Source: Pseudomonadota bacterium (GTDB taxonomy: Bacteria; Myxococcota_A; Polyangia; Polyangiales; Polyangiaceae). From it: a DNA stretch of 64,000 nt. A program made the translations under genes and the position numbers. Where the stretch lies: positions 59,603 through 123,602 of the forward strand of contig JAFAER010000001.1 of NCBI GenBank assembly GCA_023423895.1, in the 5' to 3' direction. Shown here piece by piece: positions 32,715 to 41,589 of this stretch. Numbering within the stretch: the stretch's first letter is position 1; each line of letters starts with the position of its first letter. Under the pieces are notes generated by a model that had not been told where the DNA came from, did no database searches, and worked only from the letters and a program-made list of their open reading frames with translations.

Positions 32715-33481
32715 ACGTCGCCGCCACCGGAATGGTCGCGCAGGAAACCAAGCTCGACACCATCGCGAACAACCTCGCGAACGCGAACACTGCCGGCTAC
32801 AAGCGCCAGGACGCAGAGTTCGAAGACCTCCTCTATCAGAACGTCCGCGCCGCGACGCCGAACGCGATGGGTGGCGCGGCCCCGGCAGGAACCCAGGTGG
32901 GCTCCGGCGTGCGCGTCGTCACGACCTCGCGTGCGTTCGCCCAGGGCTCGCTTCAGCAGACGGGCAACCCGCTCGACATCGCGATCGAAGGAGCAGGCTT
33001 CCTCTCGGTCTCGCGTCCGTCCGGTGAGATCGCCTACACCCGCGCGGGCAACCTCAAGGTCGATGGGCAAGGCCGGCTCTGCACCAACGACGGGCTCGCA
33101 GTCGAGCCGCCGATCACGATCCCGACGGACGCGACGTCGGTCTCGATCGCCGCCGATGGGACGGTGAGCGCGCTCAGCGCTGGCCAGCGTGCGCCGACGC
33201 AGCTCGGCCAGCTCCAGATCATCACGTTCCCGAACCCGAACGGGCTCACCGCGCTCGGACACAACCTCTACAACGCGACGCAGGCGAGCGGTGAGCCGAT
33301 CCCCGGCCAGCCGGGCACCGAAGGTCGAGGGACCATCCTCCAGGGTGCGCTCGAAGGCTCGAATGTCGAGATGGTGAGCGAGATGGTGAACCTGATCCGA
33401 ACGCAGCGCGCGTACGAGATCAACTCGAAGGTCATCTCCGCGGCCGACGACATGCTTCGCAACGCGACGCAGGTGCGCTGA
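32699..33481 (+). CDS. flgG: Flagellar distal rod protein FlgG
   Basis: The 260-residue protein, exactly the length usual for FlgG, begins MFRSLNVAATGMVAQETKLD and NIANNLANANTAGYKRQDAEF, which are distal-rod signatures. It ends with GALEGSNVEMVSEMVNLI and QRAYEINSKVISAADDML, diagnostic for FlgG over FlgE/FlgF. ATG 32699 is fixed by the MxRSL start, although the only strong ribosome binding site is 37 bases upstream (see the leader-peptide entry). It is the first gene of the second flagellar operon. No flgF is seen. Its TGA overlaps the next ATG. Confidence 0.95.
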   Translation: MFRSLNVAATGMVAQETKLDTIANNLANANTAGYKRQDAEFEDLLYQNVRAATPNAMGGAAPAGTQVGSGVRVVTTSRAFAQGSLQQTGNPLDIAIEGAGFLSVSRPSGEIAYTRAGNLKVDGQGRLCTNDGLAVEPPITIPTDATSVSIAADGTVSALSAGQRAPTQLGQLQIITFPNPNGLTALGHNLYNATQASGEPIPGQPGTEGRGTILQGALEGSNVEMVSEMVNLIRTQRAYEINSKVISAADDMLRNATQVR

Positions 33482-34281
33482 TGAAGACCGCCGCCGCCGC
33501 GCTGGTGTTCGCCACGATCGTCAACACGCTCCAGGTACAGAGCCAGGTACAGAGCCAGGTGCAGAGCGCCGCCGCGCCAGCTCTGACTGCGAACACCACC
33601 AGCGTGGGGGCGATTCCGCGGATCGACGTTCCGGGACCGAAGATCCTGGCTCGCGACATCCTCGGTCCCTCTGCGCCCGCTCTCGATCTCGGTCCGACGC
33701 CGCCGGTCGGCTCGTCTCGCATCGTCGACCGCGCGGAGATCGAGCGGGCTTTCGCGGCGGCCAACGAACCGCTACCGAAGAAGGTCCCCGCGGCCGTTCG
33801 CGTGTGGCGGAAGACGCGCCGACTCAGCGCCGACGAGGTCGCAAGCGCGATCCGTACCTCGATCGACGGCTCACCGCTGCCGCGCGGCGCAACCCTCGCG
33901 AGTGTGCGTGCGGTCGCGACGGACGTGGCCGGAAACTTCCAGCGCGTGAGCGTCGAGCTCCCGCCGCTCCCGCGTCGCGCCGGGCCGATCACCGTCCAGG
34001 GCAAGGTCACCTTCCTCGGCGACAACGACGTACCGCTCCAGAAGACCGTCACTCCGATCGACCTCGTGCTTCCGCCCGAAGCCGCGTTCCCGGAGATCGC
34101 GCGTGGCGCCCAGATCATCCTCCTCGTGCGCCGCGGCCTCGTCGAGGTCAGCATCCCCGCGGTCGCCGCGACGGACGGCGACATCGGCGCGATCTTGCCC
34201 GTGACCATCAAGCCCTCCGGGCGCGTCCTGCGCGCGAAGGCGATCGACAAGAGCCACGCGGTCGCGCTGGAGGACTCATGA
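33481..34281 (+). CDS. flgA: Flagellar P-ring assembly chaperone FlgA
   Basis: The 266-residue protein has a hydrophobic start and a C-terminal SAF-type FlgA domain. The domain contains RGAQIILLVRRGLVEVSIPA and the final IKPSGRVLRAKAIDKSHAVAL, matching the (G)xxI.v.n..SgkvvrG.v...g.v.V pattern. FlgA escorts FlgI in the periplasm. Residues 18-29 are a three-fold VQSQ repeat encoded by a 12-base tandem repeat at about 33534-33569, directly after the signal-like segment. Position between flgG and flgH is canonical. Its stop overlaps the flgH ATG by ATGA. Confidence 0.87.
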   Translation: MKTAAAALVFATIVNTLQVQSQVQSQVQSAAAPALTANTTSVGAIPRIDVPGPKILARDILGPSAPALDLGPTPPVGSSRIVDRAEIERAFAAANEPLPKKVPAAVRVWRKTRRLSADEVASAIRTSIDGSPLPRGATLASVRAVATDVAGNFQRVSVELPPLPRRAGPITVQGKVTFLGDNDVPLQKTVTPIDLVLPPEAAFPEIARGAQIILLVRRGLVEVSIPAVAATDGDIGAILPVTIKPSGRVLRAKAIDKSHAVALEDS

Positions 34282-34982
34282 ATCGCATCACCCTCGTTGG
34301 TGCGCTCCTACTCGGGGTGCACGTGCTCTCGGGATGTGGCCCGCGCCACGTCGCTCCCTTCAAGCCACGCCAGCGCGTCTACGAGCCGGGCGCCTACGCG
34401 CAGGACACCGCGGACGCGAAGCCTCCGAACGGATCGCTCTTCAGCCAGACCAGCGGTGGATGGCTGGAGGACACCCGGGCGACCCGCGTTGGAGACTTCG
34501 TCGCCATCAAGATCGACGAGCACGCCAACGCCAAAGGCGCCTCGACGACGAACTTGAAGCAGGAGAGCTCCGGAACGAGCGGCGCAACGGCGCTGATGGG
34601 GATCCTTCCCGCGCTCAAGAAGGCCTACCCCGACATCGATCCCACGAAGCTGATGGAATACGCGTCGAAGTCGGGCTTCGCCGGCGCGGGCGACACGGCA
34701 CGCAACGGCGAGCTCAGCGGCAGCATCGCGGTCCGCGTCGCGAAGGAGATGCCCAACGGTGACCTGTTCCTCGAAGGCACCAAGGTCGTCCTGATCAACA
34801 ACGAGGAGTACCACCTCTACGTTTCGGGCCTCGTCCGCCGCGTCGACATCGCCCAGGACAACACGATCGGGTCGTCGCGCATCGCCGATGCGCAGATCGA
34901 GTTCACCGGTCGCGGAGACATCGCCGACCAGCAGCGCAAAGGCTGGCTCGCTCGACTCATCGAGTCGATCAACCCGTTCTGA
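34278..34982 (+). CDS. flgH: Flagellar L-ring lipoprotein FlgH
   Basis: The 234-residue protein has a lipoprotein signal with lipobox LSGC (Cys20) and the FlgH domain with NGSLFSQTSGGWLEDTRATR, VGDFVAIKIDEHANA and RVAKEMPNGDLFLEGTK. It also has VVLINNEEYHLYVSGLVR and ends with the family's ADAQIEFTGRGDIADQQRKGW. FlgH builds the outer-membrane ring around the rod, which shows that the host has an outer membrane. ATG 34278 overlaps flgA. Confidence 0.95.
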   Translation: MNRITLVGALLLGVHVLSGCGPRHVAPFKPRQRVYEPGAYAQDTADAKPPNGSLFSQTSGGWLEDTRATRVGDFVAIKIDEHANAKGASTTNLKQESSGTSGATALMGILPALKKAYPDIDPTKLMEYASKSGFAGAGDTARNGELSGSIAVRVAKEMPNGDLFLEGTKVVLINNEEYHLYVSGLVRRVDIAQDNTIGSSRIADAQIEFTGRGDIADQQRKGWLARLIESINPF

Positions 34983-34999
34983 GGTCGAAGGAGTTCGTC

Positions 35000-36112
35000 G
35001 TGTCACGTCTCAAGCCGCTGTTCGCGCTGCTCACGTTGTTCTGCTGTCTCATCGCGGCTCCGTCGGAGGCGCGCGCGGACCGGCTGCGCGATCTCGTCGA
35101 CGCTGGAGGCGCACGCGAGAACCAGCTCGTCGGCTACGGCCTCGTCACCGGCCTCTCCGGCACGGGTGACGACGTGACCGTCCCGTTCACCGCGCAGTCG
35201 GTGCTCTCGATGCTCCGCCGCCTCGGCGTCCAGGTCGACTCGCCTCAGATCCGCCTGCGCAACGTCGCGGCCGTGATCGTCACCGCCCAGATGCCCGCGT
35301 TCGCGAAGCAGGGGACGAAGCTCGACATCACCGTCGCGTCGATCGGCAATGCGAAGTCGCTCGCGGGTGGTCTGCTCGTCCAGACGACGCTGAAAGGCGC
35401 CGATCAGAAGACGTACGCCGTCGCGCAGGGCAACCTCGTGCTCGGCGGCATCGACGTGCGAGGCGCAAGCGGCTCGTCGTTGAAGCAGGGCACGTTGACC
35501 GCCGGTCGCGTCGCCGAGGGGGCGATCGTCGAACGGGAGATCGCCGCGAACATCGTCGACGGCGGCGCCCTGCGCCTCGAGCTCAGGACCCCCGGATTCA
35601 CCGTGGCCTCTCGCATCGCCGAGGCCGTGAACCAGAAGTTCCCCGGCGCCGCAAGCGCGCTCGACGGCGGCGTCGTGAAGGTGAAGGTCCCTCCGGGATT
35701 CGAGACGAAGCCCGTCGAGCTGATGGCTGCGCTCGAGGACCTCGAGGTGACCGTCGTGCGGCGCGCACGCGTCGTCATCAACGAGCGCACCGGTACGATC
35801 GTCGCCGGCGGAGACGTCCGGCTCTCCCCAGCGGCCGTCGTGCACGGAAACCTGACGATCGTGGTGAAGGAGGCCGCGGTCGCTTCACAGCCGATCGCTC
35901 CTTTCGGGACCGGCAACACCGCGGTTCTGCAGCGCTCGGACATCCGCGCCGAAGACGGAAGGCAAGACGTCACCTACATGAAAGAGTCTCCGACCCTTGC
36001 AGACGTCGCGACGGCGCTCGGTGCGCTCGGGCTCTCACCGCGTGAGCTCGCCGGCGTGCTCCAGGCGCTCCGCGCCGCCAACGTCCTCGAAGCGGAGCTG
36101 GTGATCCAATGA
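35000..36112 (+). CDS. flgI: Flagellar P-ring protein FlgI
   Basis: The 370-residue protein starts at GTG 35000 with a signal peptide ending in SEARA-D. It has the conserved RLRDLVDAGGARENQLVGYG region (quoted in part as NQLVGYGLVTGLSGTGD) and PQIRLRNVAAVIVTA. The later blocks ARVVINERTGTIVAGGDVRL and AELVIQ at the C terminus are also typical. It polymerises in the peptidoglycan layer. The length fits the family (about 350-370). Its stop overlaps flgJ by four bases. Confidence 0.95.
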   Translation: MSRLKPLFALLTLFCCLIAAPSEARADRLRDLVDAGGARENQLVGYGLVTGLSGTGDDVTVPFTAQSVLSMLRRLGVQVDSPQIRLRNVAAVIVTAQMPAFAKQGTKLDITVASIGNAKSLAGGLLVQTTLKGADQKTYAVAQGNLVLGGIDVRGASGSSLKQGTLTAGRVAEGAIVEREIAANIVDGGALRLELRTPGFTVASRIAEAVNQKFPGAASALDGGVVKVKVPPGFETKPVELMAALEDLEVTVVRRARVVINERTGTIVAGGDVRLSPAAVVHGNLTIVVKEAAVASQPIAPFGTGNTAVLQRSDIRAEDGRQDVTYMKESPTLADVATALGALGLSPRELAGVLQALRAANVLEAELVIQ

Positions 36113-36480
36113 GCTTCCGAATCCAGGCCCCGCCCACCACGGCGCTTGCTCGGACGGAGTCATCGTCCGAAACGAAGACGAAGGAGGACGCAGCAAAGGT
36201 CGGACGTGAGTTCGAGGCGATCTTCGTCCGGCAGATGCTCTCGAACACGAAGGTGGCCGGCAAAGGTGGCGGGTACGCCGACATGGCGGTCGAGGCGCTC
36301 GCCACGTCCATCACCGCGGCGGGTGGTCTCGGCATGGGACGGGCCATCGAGCAGGCACTCTCCGCCCATACGGCCGAGGTCAGGCCCGGGGCCCCGATTT
36401 CCGCCCAGACTGACCCGAAGAATTCGACGGAGGGGGCTCAAGTCTCTGCACAACCAGCCGTTCGGAGGATCGGACCATGA
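36109..36480 (+). CDS. flgJ: FlgJ-type rod-binding protein without muramidase domain
   Basis: The 123-residue protein contains the rod-binding domain of FlgJ (about 28-85): AAKVGREFEAIFVRQMLSNTK, here seen as FEAIFVRQMLSNTK, and YADMAVEALATSITAAGGLGM with the final AIEQAL. The C-terminal glucosaminidase domain found in enteric FlgJ is absent, which is usual outside the gamma- and betaproteobacteria. A separate wall hydrolase would have to open the peptidoglycan. The last 35 residues are a non-conserved polar tail. It overlaps flgI and flgM by four bases. Confidence 0.88.
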   Translation: MSFRIQAPPTTALARTESSSETKTKEDAAKVGREFEAIFVRQMLSNTKVAGKGGGYADMAVEALATSITAAGGLGMGRAIEQALSAHTAEVRPGAPISAQTDPKNSTEGAQVSAQPAVRRIGP

Positions 36481-36761
36481 GGATTACCGACCGTTACCAA
36501 CCCCTGATGGAGCGCGCGGGCACGGGGGCAGCCCGCCCGGTGGACAAGGCAAGTCGCACGGAGGGCGCGACGCGCGCCAAGGGCAAGGCCCAGGACGGCG
36601 CGTCGGCCCTCGAGGTCTCCGTGTCCGACCGTGCGCAGGAGCTCGCGGCAGGCTCCGCCCGCCTCGAAGAGCTTCGCACCGCCATCAAGGATGGCTCTTT
36701 CGTCGTCGACGCACAGCGGATCGCCCAGCGGCTCGTCGGCCTCCTGAGTGACGGTGAATAG
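36477..36761 (+). CDS. flgM: Anti-sigma-28 factor FlgM
   Basis: The 94-residue protein has a disordered Ala/Arg/Lys-rich N-terminal half. Its C-terminal half reads VSVSDRAQELAAGSARLEEL and AIKDGSFVVDAQRIAQRLVG, which matches the FlgM pattern (VxlSxxAxxl... Ik.GxY.vD...iAxkll). FlgM holds sigma-28 inactive until the hook is complete and is then exported. Its presence implies a sigma-28 (FliA) encoded elsewhere. It sits between flgJ and flgN as in many bacteria. Confidence 0.9.
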   Translation: MRITDRYQPLMERAGTGAARPVDKASRTEGATRAKGKAQDGASALEVSVSDRAQELAAGSARLEELRTAIKDGSFVVDAQRIAQRLVGLLSDGE

Positions 36762-36763
36762 AC

Positions 36764-37051
36764 ATGAGCCCCGACCAGCTCCTCACCGACATGCGCGCTG
36801 CGCTCGACGCGGAGCGTGACGCGATCCGCCGACTCGACGCCGCAGCCGTGATCCAGGCCTCGGAAACCAAAGAGCGCATCCTCGAGGCGCTCCGAACGGC
36901 ACCGCCGGCCGAACGGCCCGCGCTCGCCTCTGCGCTCGGTGAGCTCAAGCTCGAGCTCCGGCGCAATCTCCTCCTTCTGGCTCACGCGCGGGACTACCTG
37001 CGAGAGGCCCTCGAGCTGTTCGGTCGCGGACGCCTGGACGCGAGGTTGTAA
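36764..37051 (+). CDS. flgN: FlgN-like flagellar export chaperone
   Basis: The 95-residue helical, charged protein lies two bases after flgM and directly upstream of flgK, the place of flgN. FlgN is the chaperone of the hook-filament junction proteins FlgK and FlgL. The C-terminal helix contains LELRRNLLLLAHARDYLREALELF, quoted as NLLLLAHARDYLREALEL, which resembles the FlgK-binding helix. The protein is shorter than enteric FlgN (about 140). A related copy follows flgL at 39295. Confidence 0.8.
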   Translation: MSPDQLLTDMRAALDAERDAIRRLDAAAVIQASETKERILEALRTAPPAERPALASALGELKLELRRNLLLLAHARDYLREALELFGRGRLDARL

Positions 37052-37053
37052 CC

Positions 37054-38412
37054 ATGAGCCTCTTCCGCGTCCTCGGAGCCGCACGCGACGGCGTCCTCGC
37101 CCAGAGCGCAGCTCTCGCCACGACAGGCCAGAACATCGCCAACGTCTCGACGCCCGGATACGTCCGGCGGCGCGTGGTGCTCGAATCGACGAACGGCCAG
37201 AACGGCGTTCGCTACTCCGGCAGCCAGCGCACGTTCGACCGCTTCTCGTTCGAGCACGTCATCGCCCAGCAGTCCAAGTTCAGCGCGGCCCAGGCGCGGA
37301 GCTACGCTCTGACGGAGATCGAGACCGCCATCGCACCGCCGAACGGCTCGATCGGCGACGAGGCGATCCAGCTCGTTCAGGCATTCAACGCCCTCAGTGC
37401 GTTCCCGGTCGATCCGTCGCTCCGCGCCGAGGTCATCGCAAAGACGCGGAACCTCGCGTCGACCGTCGCCAGCACGGCGAAGTCGCTCGAGGCTACGGCG
37501 GAGAACCTCCTCGGCCGCACACGCGAGGTCGTCGGCGAGATCAATACCGGGCTCAAGAACATCGCCGATCTGAATCGGCAGATCGCCACGACGCTCGGCT
37601 CTGGCGGAGACGCAAGCGGCCTCCGCGACCAGCGCGATCTCCTCGTTCGCGACGTCGGCGAGCGCCTCGGCGCACGTGCCATCGAAGGAGCCGACGGACG
37701 CGTCACGTTGTTCGGCGCCGGCGCCACCCTCGTCGAGGGGAACAACTTCTCTGCGCTGTCGTTCGACCTCGACGACAACGGCGCGATGCGCTTCTACGTG
37801 TCGAGCGCGAGCAAGGTGAACATCACGTCCCGCATCGACACGGGAACGCTCGGCGGCCTCCGGGAAGCACGCGACGTCGACCTCGCGAAGATGCGCGAGA
37901 AGCTCGACGCCTATGCGTACGACGTCGCCACCACGTTCAACGCCGTTCATCGCGAAGGTTACGGACTCGATGGCTCGACCGGGCTCGATCTCTTCGTTGC
38001 CCCCGCCGCGAAGTCCGGCGCAGCGCTCCTGATGGCGATCGACCCGTCGATCGAGGGACAGCCGGATCGGGTCGGCGCAGCAGCCGATCCCTCTCAGCTC
38101 CCCGGTGGCAACAGCGTCGCTCTCCGCCTGGGCGCGCTCGGCACGGCTCCGTCCTTCGGCGGCGCAACCCTCGCCGACCGTTTCGCGGACATCGCGATCG
38201 AGATCGGCCTACGTAAACGAGACGCGGAAGCCGAGAGCCAGCTCCGCACGGACACGCTCGCCGTGGCCGAGCAGCTCGCAGACAGCGCGAACGGCGTTTC
38301 GATCGATGAAGAGATGGTCGAGCTGTCCCAGTTCCAGCGCGCGTTCGAGGCATCGACCAGGGTCCTCCGTACGGCCGACGAGCTGCTCAAGACGCTTCTG
38401 GAGATGGTCTGA
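37054..38412 (+). CDS. flgK: Hook-filament junction protein FlgK (HAP1)
   Basis: The 452-residue protein starts MSLFRVLGAARDGVLAQSAAL and continues TGQNIANVSTPGYVRRRVVLES, the N-terminal FlgK signature. It ends with ANGVSIDEEMVELSQFQRAF and EASTRVLRTADELLKTLLEMV (shortened), the matching C-terminal helix with NxDEEM.n...yQ.ay.A. It forms the first junction layer between hook and filament. Its stop overlaps the flgL ATG by one base (TGATG). Confidence 0.95.
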   Translation: MSLFRVLGAARDGVLAQSAALATTGQNIANVSTPGYVRRRVVLESTNGQNGVRYSGSQRTFDRFSFEHVIAQQSKFSAAQARSYALTEIETAIAPPNGSIGDEAIQLVQAFNALSAFPVDPSLRAEVIAKTRNLASTVASTAKSLEATAENLLGRTREVVGEINTGLKNIADLNRQIATTLGSGGDASGLRDQRDLLVRDVGERLGARAIEGADGRVTLFGAGATLVEGNNFSALSFDLDDNGAMRFYVSSASKVNITSRIDTGTLGGLREARDVDLAKMREKLDAYAYDVATTFNAVHREGYGLDGSTGLDLFVAPAAKSGAALLMAIDPSIEGQPDRVGAAADPSQLPGGNSVALRLGALGTAPSFGGATLADRFADIAIEIGLRKRDAEAESQLRTDTLAVAEQLADSANGVSIDEEMVELSQFQRAFEASTRVLRTADELLKTLLEMV

Positions 38413-39287
38413 TGCGAGTCACGGAACGTTCACGAATCGGCATGATGGTGGTGGCGCAGAACCGCGCCTCGGAGCGCCTGAACAAGGCGTCCTTGGTCGC
38501 GAGCAATGCCCAGCGCGTGAACAAGCCATCCGACGATCCCGCGGCCTACGGGTCGATGATCCGCAAGAACTACGCGATGGCGTTGCTCGACCAGCACGCC
38601 GAAATCGCGACGCGCGCCCAGGGCGAGCTCGACGTCGCCGAAGGCGCGCTGAGCCAGGGCATCGATCTGATTTCCCGGGCACGCGAGGCGGCGCTCACGG
38701 GCGCGAACACGACGAGCGATGCACACGCGCGCCGTCTCCTCGGTGACGAGGTCCGGACGCTCCGCGACGAGATGCTGGCGCTCGCGAACACCCGTTACGA
38801 GAACAAGTACCTCTTCGGAGGCACGCGCACCGACACCCCGCCCTTCGACACCGCGACCGGCGCGTTCGTCGGCAACGACCAGATCATCCGCGTCCCCGTG
38901 ATGGACGGCGTTGCTCCTGCAGGCAACATCAGCGGGGCGGCGGCGTTCACCGCAGCCGGTGGTCGCGACATCTTCGCGGACCTCGATAACCTCGCGCAGG
39001 CGTTGTACTCCGACGACGCCGACCGGATCCGCGACGCGCTCGAACCGCTGGAGGCGGGCCACCGTCAGATCGTGCGCGCGCAGGTCGACGCCGGGTTCGG
39101 CGCCGAACGTTTCAAGACCGCGCTCGACATCATCGCAACGACGCGGACGTCGGTCGCCGAGCAGCTCCAGAAGGAGATCTTGGGCGATCCCGTCGAGCAA
39201 ATCACCGAGTTCACGCTCGCGCGTTCTGCCTACGAGCGGAGCATCGCGATCACCAAGCAGCTCCTGCAGATCTCGACCTCGAGCTGA
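38412..39287 (+). CDS. flgL: Hook-filament junction protein FlgL (HAP3)
   Basis: The 291-residue flagellin-like protein starts MRVTERSRIGMMVVAQNR and continues with a helical VNKPSDDPAAYG, the FlgL/flagellin N-terminal motif. It ends with FTLARSAYERSIAITKQLLQ, the C-terminal D0 helix. It links FlgK to the filament. The central region is compact, with NKYLFGGTRTDTPPFDT characteristic of FlgL. No flagellin gene follows. Confidence 0.94.
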   Translation: MRVTERSRIGMMVVAQNRASERLNKASLVASNAQRVNKPSDDPAAYGSMIRKNYAMALLDQHAEIATRAQGELDVAEGALSQGIDLISRAREAALTGANTTSDAHARRLLGDEVRTLRDEMLALANTRYENKYLFGGTRTDTPPFDTATGAFVGNDQIIRVPVMDGVAPAGNISGAAAFTAAGGRDIFADLDNLAQALYSDDADRIRDALEPLEAGHRQIVRAQVDAGFGAERFKTALDIIATTRTSVAEQLQKEILGDPVEQITEFTLARSAYERSIAITKQLLQISTSS

Positions 39288-39294
39288 TCGCGCC

Positions 39295-39606
39295 ATGACC
39301 CCCGAAGAGCTTCTCGAGACGATGCGCTCGGTGCTCGCCGAGGAGAAGGCGGCAATCCTCCGGTTCGACGCACGAGGCATCACGCGAGCGAACGAGGCGA
39401 AGCAGGCCGTCCTCCGACGCCTGCAAGCTGCCGCCGTGGAGCACCGGCCTGCTCTCTACGCTGCGCTCGACGAGCTCAAGCCGGCTCTCCAGTGCAACCT
39501 CATCTTGCTCGCGCACGCCGGAGCGTACATCCGCGACACGCAGCAGGAGATCGAACGCGACGCTCCGGCGTCGGAGATCCCGCTCGTGATACGCAAGTCG
39601 GCCTGA
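39295..39606 (+). CDS. Second FlgN-like chaperone
   Basis: The 103-residue helical protein starts seven bases after flgL. It is a clear paralogue of the protein at 36764: both begin M(S/T)PxxLLxxMRxxL and share an NL(L/I)LLAHAxxYIRD-type helix (NLLLLAHARDYLRE against NLILLAHAGAYIRD). FlgN-like chaperones bind FlgK and FlgL. Having one copy before flgK and another after flgL suggests partner specialisation, but that is inference. It is the last gene of the operon and is convergent with the kinase gene. Confidence 0.75.
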   Translation: MTPEELLETMRSVLAEEKAAILRFDARGITRANEAKQAVLRRLQAAAVEHRPALYAALDELKPALQCNLILLAHAGAYIRDTQQEIERDAPASEIPLVIRKSA

Positions 39607-39626
39607 CGAACGGACCGCGCGGACGC

Positions 39627-41318
39627 TCAATACGGAACGTCTTTGAAGCCGCTCGGCGTCGTCGCGTCCGGCTTCGCTGCGGGCGACGGCTGCGGCGCGG
39701 GCGGGCGCGACGTTCCTCCGGCGTGCGACAGCTTCACGTGCGTCGGCGGGTCGGTCGTCTTCACGATCCGCGTCTCGGGCTTGTAGCCGCTGCGCGCGAC
39801 GACGAGCTTGTGGGTCGTCGCGCCCGCGGTGTCGGCCGGGAACACGATCTCGCACGGCGTCGATGCGCAGAGCTCCCTGCCGTCCTCGCGCACCGATGCG
39901 CCAGGGGGATCCGTCGTGATCGCGAGCCGGGCTTCCTTCACGGTCGGAGTCGCCGCAAGCACGGCGCCGGCGCTCGACGGAGGCGTCGTCTCGCTCGACG
40001 GCGCAGACGGGCTCGGATTCTCGGCGCTCGCGATGGCTGAAGCGGCGGCGGAGGCGGCCGGAAGCGCCGATGCCGGCGGCTCGGACCACTGGAACGCGAG
40101 CATCCCGAGCCCGCCACCGATGATGGCCGCGGCCAAGACCCCGAGCGGGATGAGGAGCTTCGAGCGAGGCGGCGGGCCGAACCCGCTAGACGCGATGTCG
40201 TTCGACGCATCCGCGCGGAGGAGCCCCATCGCCGAGTGCGAGCCGCTCGCCGACGTCATCGTGGCGGCCGTCGGGCTGCTCGAAATGATCGCCGGCGGCA
40301 CGGAGGGCACGACCGGCGCGAAGGGGCCCGTCATGTTGACCGCGGGGAGCTGCCCCGTGAGCGCCCCGCCGTGCGCACGACGGATCGCCTGCAGCAGCGC
40401 ATCCATCGAGCTGATGCGCATCCTCGGGTCCTTCGCGATGCAGGACATCACGATCTCTTGGAACGCCGGAGAGCACACGAGGTTCGGATTCACGGCGCGC
40501 ATCGGCGGAGGCGGCTCACCGACGTGCGCCATGAGGATGTTCACGCTCGTCGCGCGCTCGAACGGGACCTTCCCGGCGAGCATCTCGTACATGATGATGC
40601 CGAGCGAATAGATGTCCGTGCGCTCGTCGACGTGGCCGCCCTGGATCTGCTCGGGCGCCATGTACTTCGGCGAGCCCATGAACAGGCCGGTCTGCGTGAG
40701 CTGCTCCTCCGGCCGTTCGGAGAGATGCTTCACGAGGCCGAAGTCGAGGACCTTCACGAAGTCTTCCTCGTCCTCCCCGACGGGCGGCATCGAGCCGGAC
40801 ACGTCGGGAGCGGGCCGGGCTCCTGCCCGCGTCAGGAAGATGTTCGCCGGCTTCAGGTCGCGATGGATGACGCCGAGCTTGTGCGCCTCCCGCAGCGCTC
40901 GGCAGATCTGCGCCGTGATCTTGCCGACGCGCAGCTCGTTCATGACGCCGACGTCGCGCAGCGCCATGTGGAGCGTCTGGCCTTCCAGATACTCCATCGC
41001 CATGAAGTAGATGTCGTCGTCCGTCTTGCCGTAGTCGAAGATCGTCACCGAGTTCGGGTGCGTGATCTTCGAGGTGATGCTCGCCTCGCGGAAGAAACGA
41101 CGATGGAACTCGGGATCGGCGTCGCCGTTGTAGTTCGGGTTCAGGACCTTGATCGCGCAGACCCGCCCGAGCAGCGCTTGCTCGGCGCGGTAGACCTTGC
41201 CCATTCCACCCCGCGCGATCAGCGAGACGATCTTGAAACGGTCCGCGATGACGCGGCCGATCAGGGGGTCCGGAGCCCGGCTCCCCCCATCCTTCGCCGC
41301 CGTCTGACCGTCCGACAT
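39627..41318 (-). CDS. Membrane-anchored Ser/Thr protein kinase with PEGA-like domain
   Basis: The 563-residue protein has a canonical Hanks kinase domain (about 28-300; RGGMGKVYRAEQ, Lys57, HRDLKPAN at 153-160, DFG at 193-195, MAPEQ). A Pro/Ser-rich linker follows, then one membrane segment (about 405-427, LLIPLGVLAAAIIGGGLGML) and an extracytoplasmic PEGA-type beta domain (LAITTDPPGASVREDGREL). All catalytic residues are present. PEGA domains are thought to bind cell-surface components. It is convergent with flgN2 and has no obvious link to the flagellum. The start at 41318 fits the short polar N terminus. Confidence 0.92.
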   Translation of the reverse strand: MSDGQTAAKDGGSRAPDPLIGRVIADRFKIVSLIARGGMGKVYRAEQALLGRVCAIKVLNPNYNGDADPEFHRRFFREASITSKITHPNSVTIFDYGKTDDDIYFMAMEYLEGQTLHMALRDVGVMNELRVGKITAQICRALREAHKLGVIHRDLKPANIFLTRAGARPAPDVSGSMPPVGEDEEDFVKVLDFGLVKHLSERPEEQLTQTGLFMGSPKYMAPEQIQGGHVDERTDIYSLGIIMYEMLAGKVPFERATSVNILMAHVGEPPPPMRAVNPNLVCSPAFQEIVMSCIAKDPRMRISSMDALLQAIRRAHGGALTGQLPAVNMTGPFAPVVPSVPPAIISSSPTAATMTSASGSHSAMGLLRADASNDIASSGFGPPPRSKLLIPLGVLAAAIIGGGLGMLAFQWSEPPASALPAASAAASAIASAENPSPSAPSSETTPPSSAGAVLAATPTVKEARLAITTDPPGASVREDGRELCASTPCEIVFPADTAGATTHKLVVARSGYKPETRIVKTTDPPTHVKLSHAGGTSRPPAPQPSPAAKPDATTPSGFKDVPY

Positions 41319-41589
41319 CGCTCTCGGGACCCCGGTGTTCGTTCGAGAAAAGGAGGCGCAAACCTACGAAAAATAAGGGACGCGCCCGGGGGTAAGTGTG
41401 CCCGCGACATGGGGGGGTGTCAACGCGAGGACCGGGCGCGGGGCCTCGCGAGATGGGGTGGAGACACGATGATTTTCCAATACCGCTTCTTCGGATCCTC
41501 CGAGGCCCGCTAGAGCCTTTCATTTCCGCGCCTTTCTCACGATCGCGCGTTGTCCGGTCCATCGGAGTTCGGGTAGCGTTCCCCGCGTG

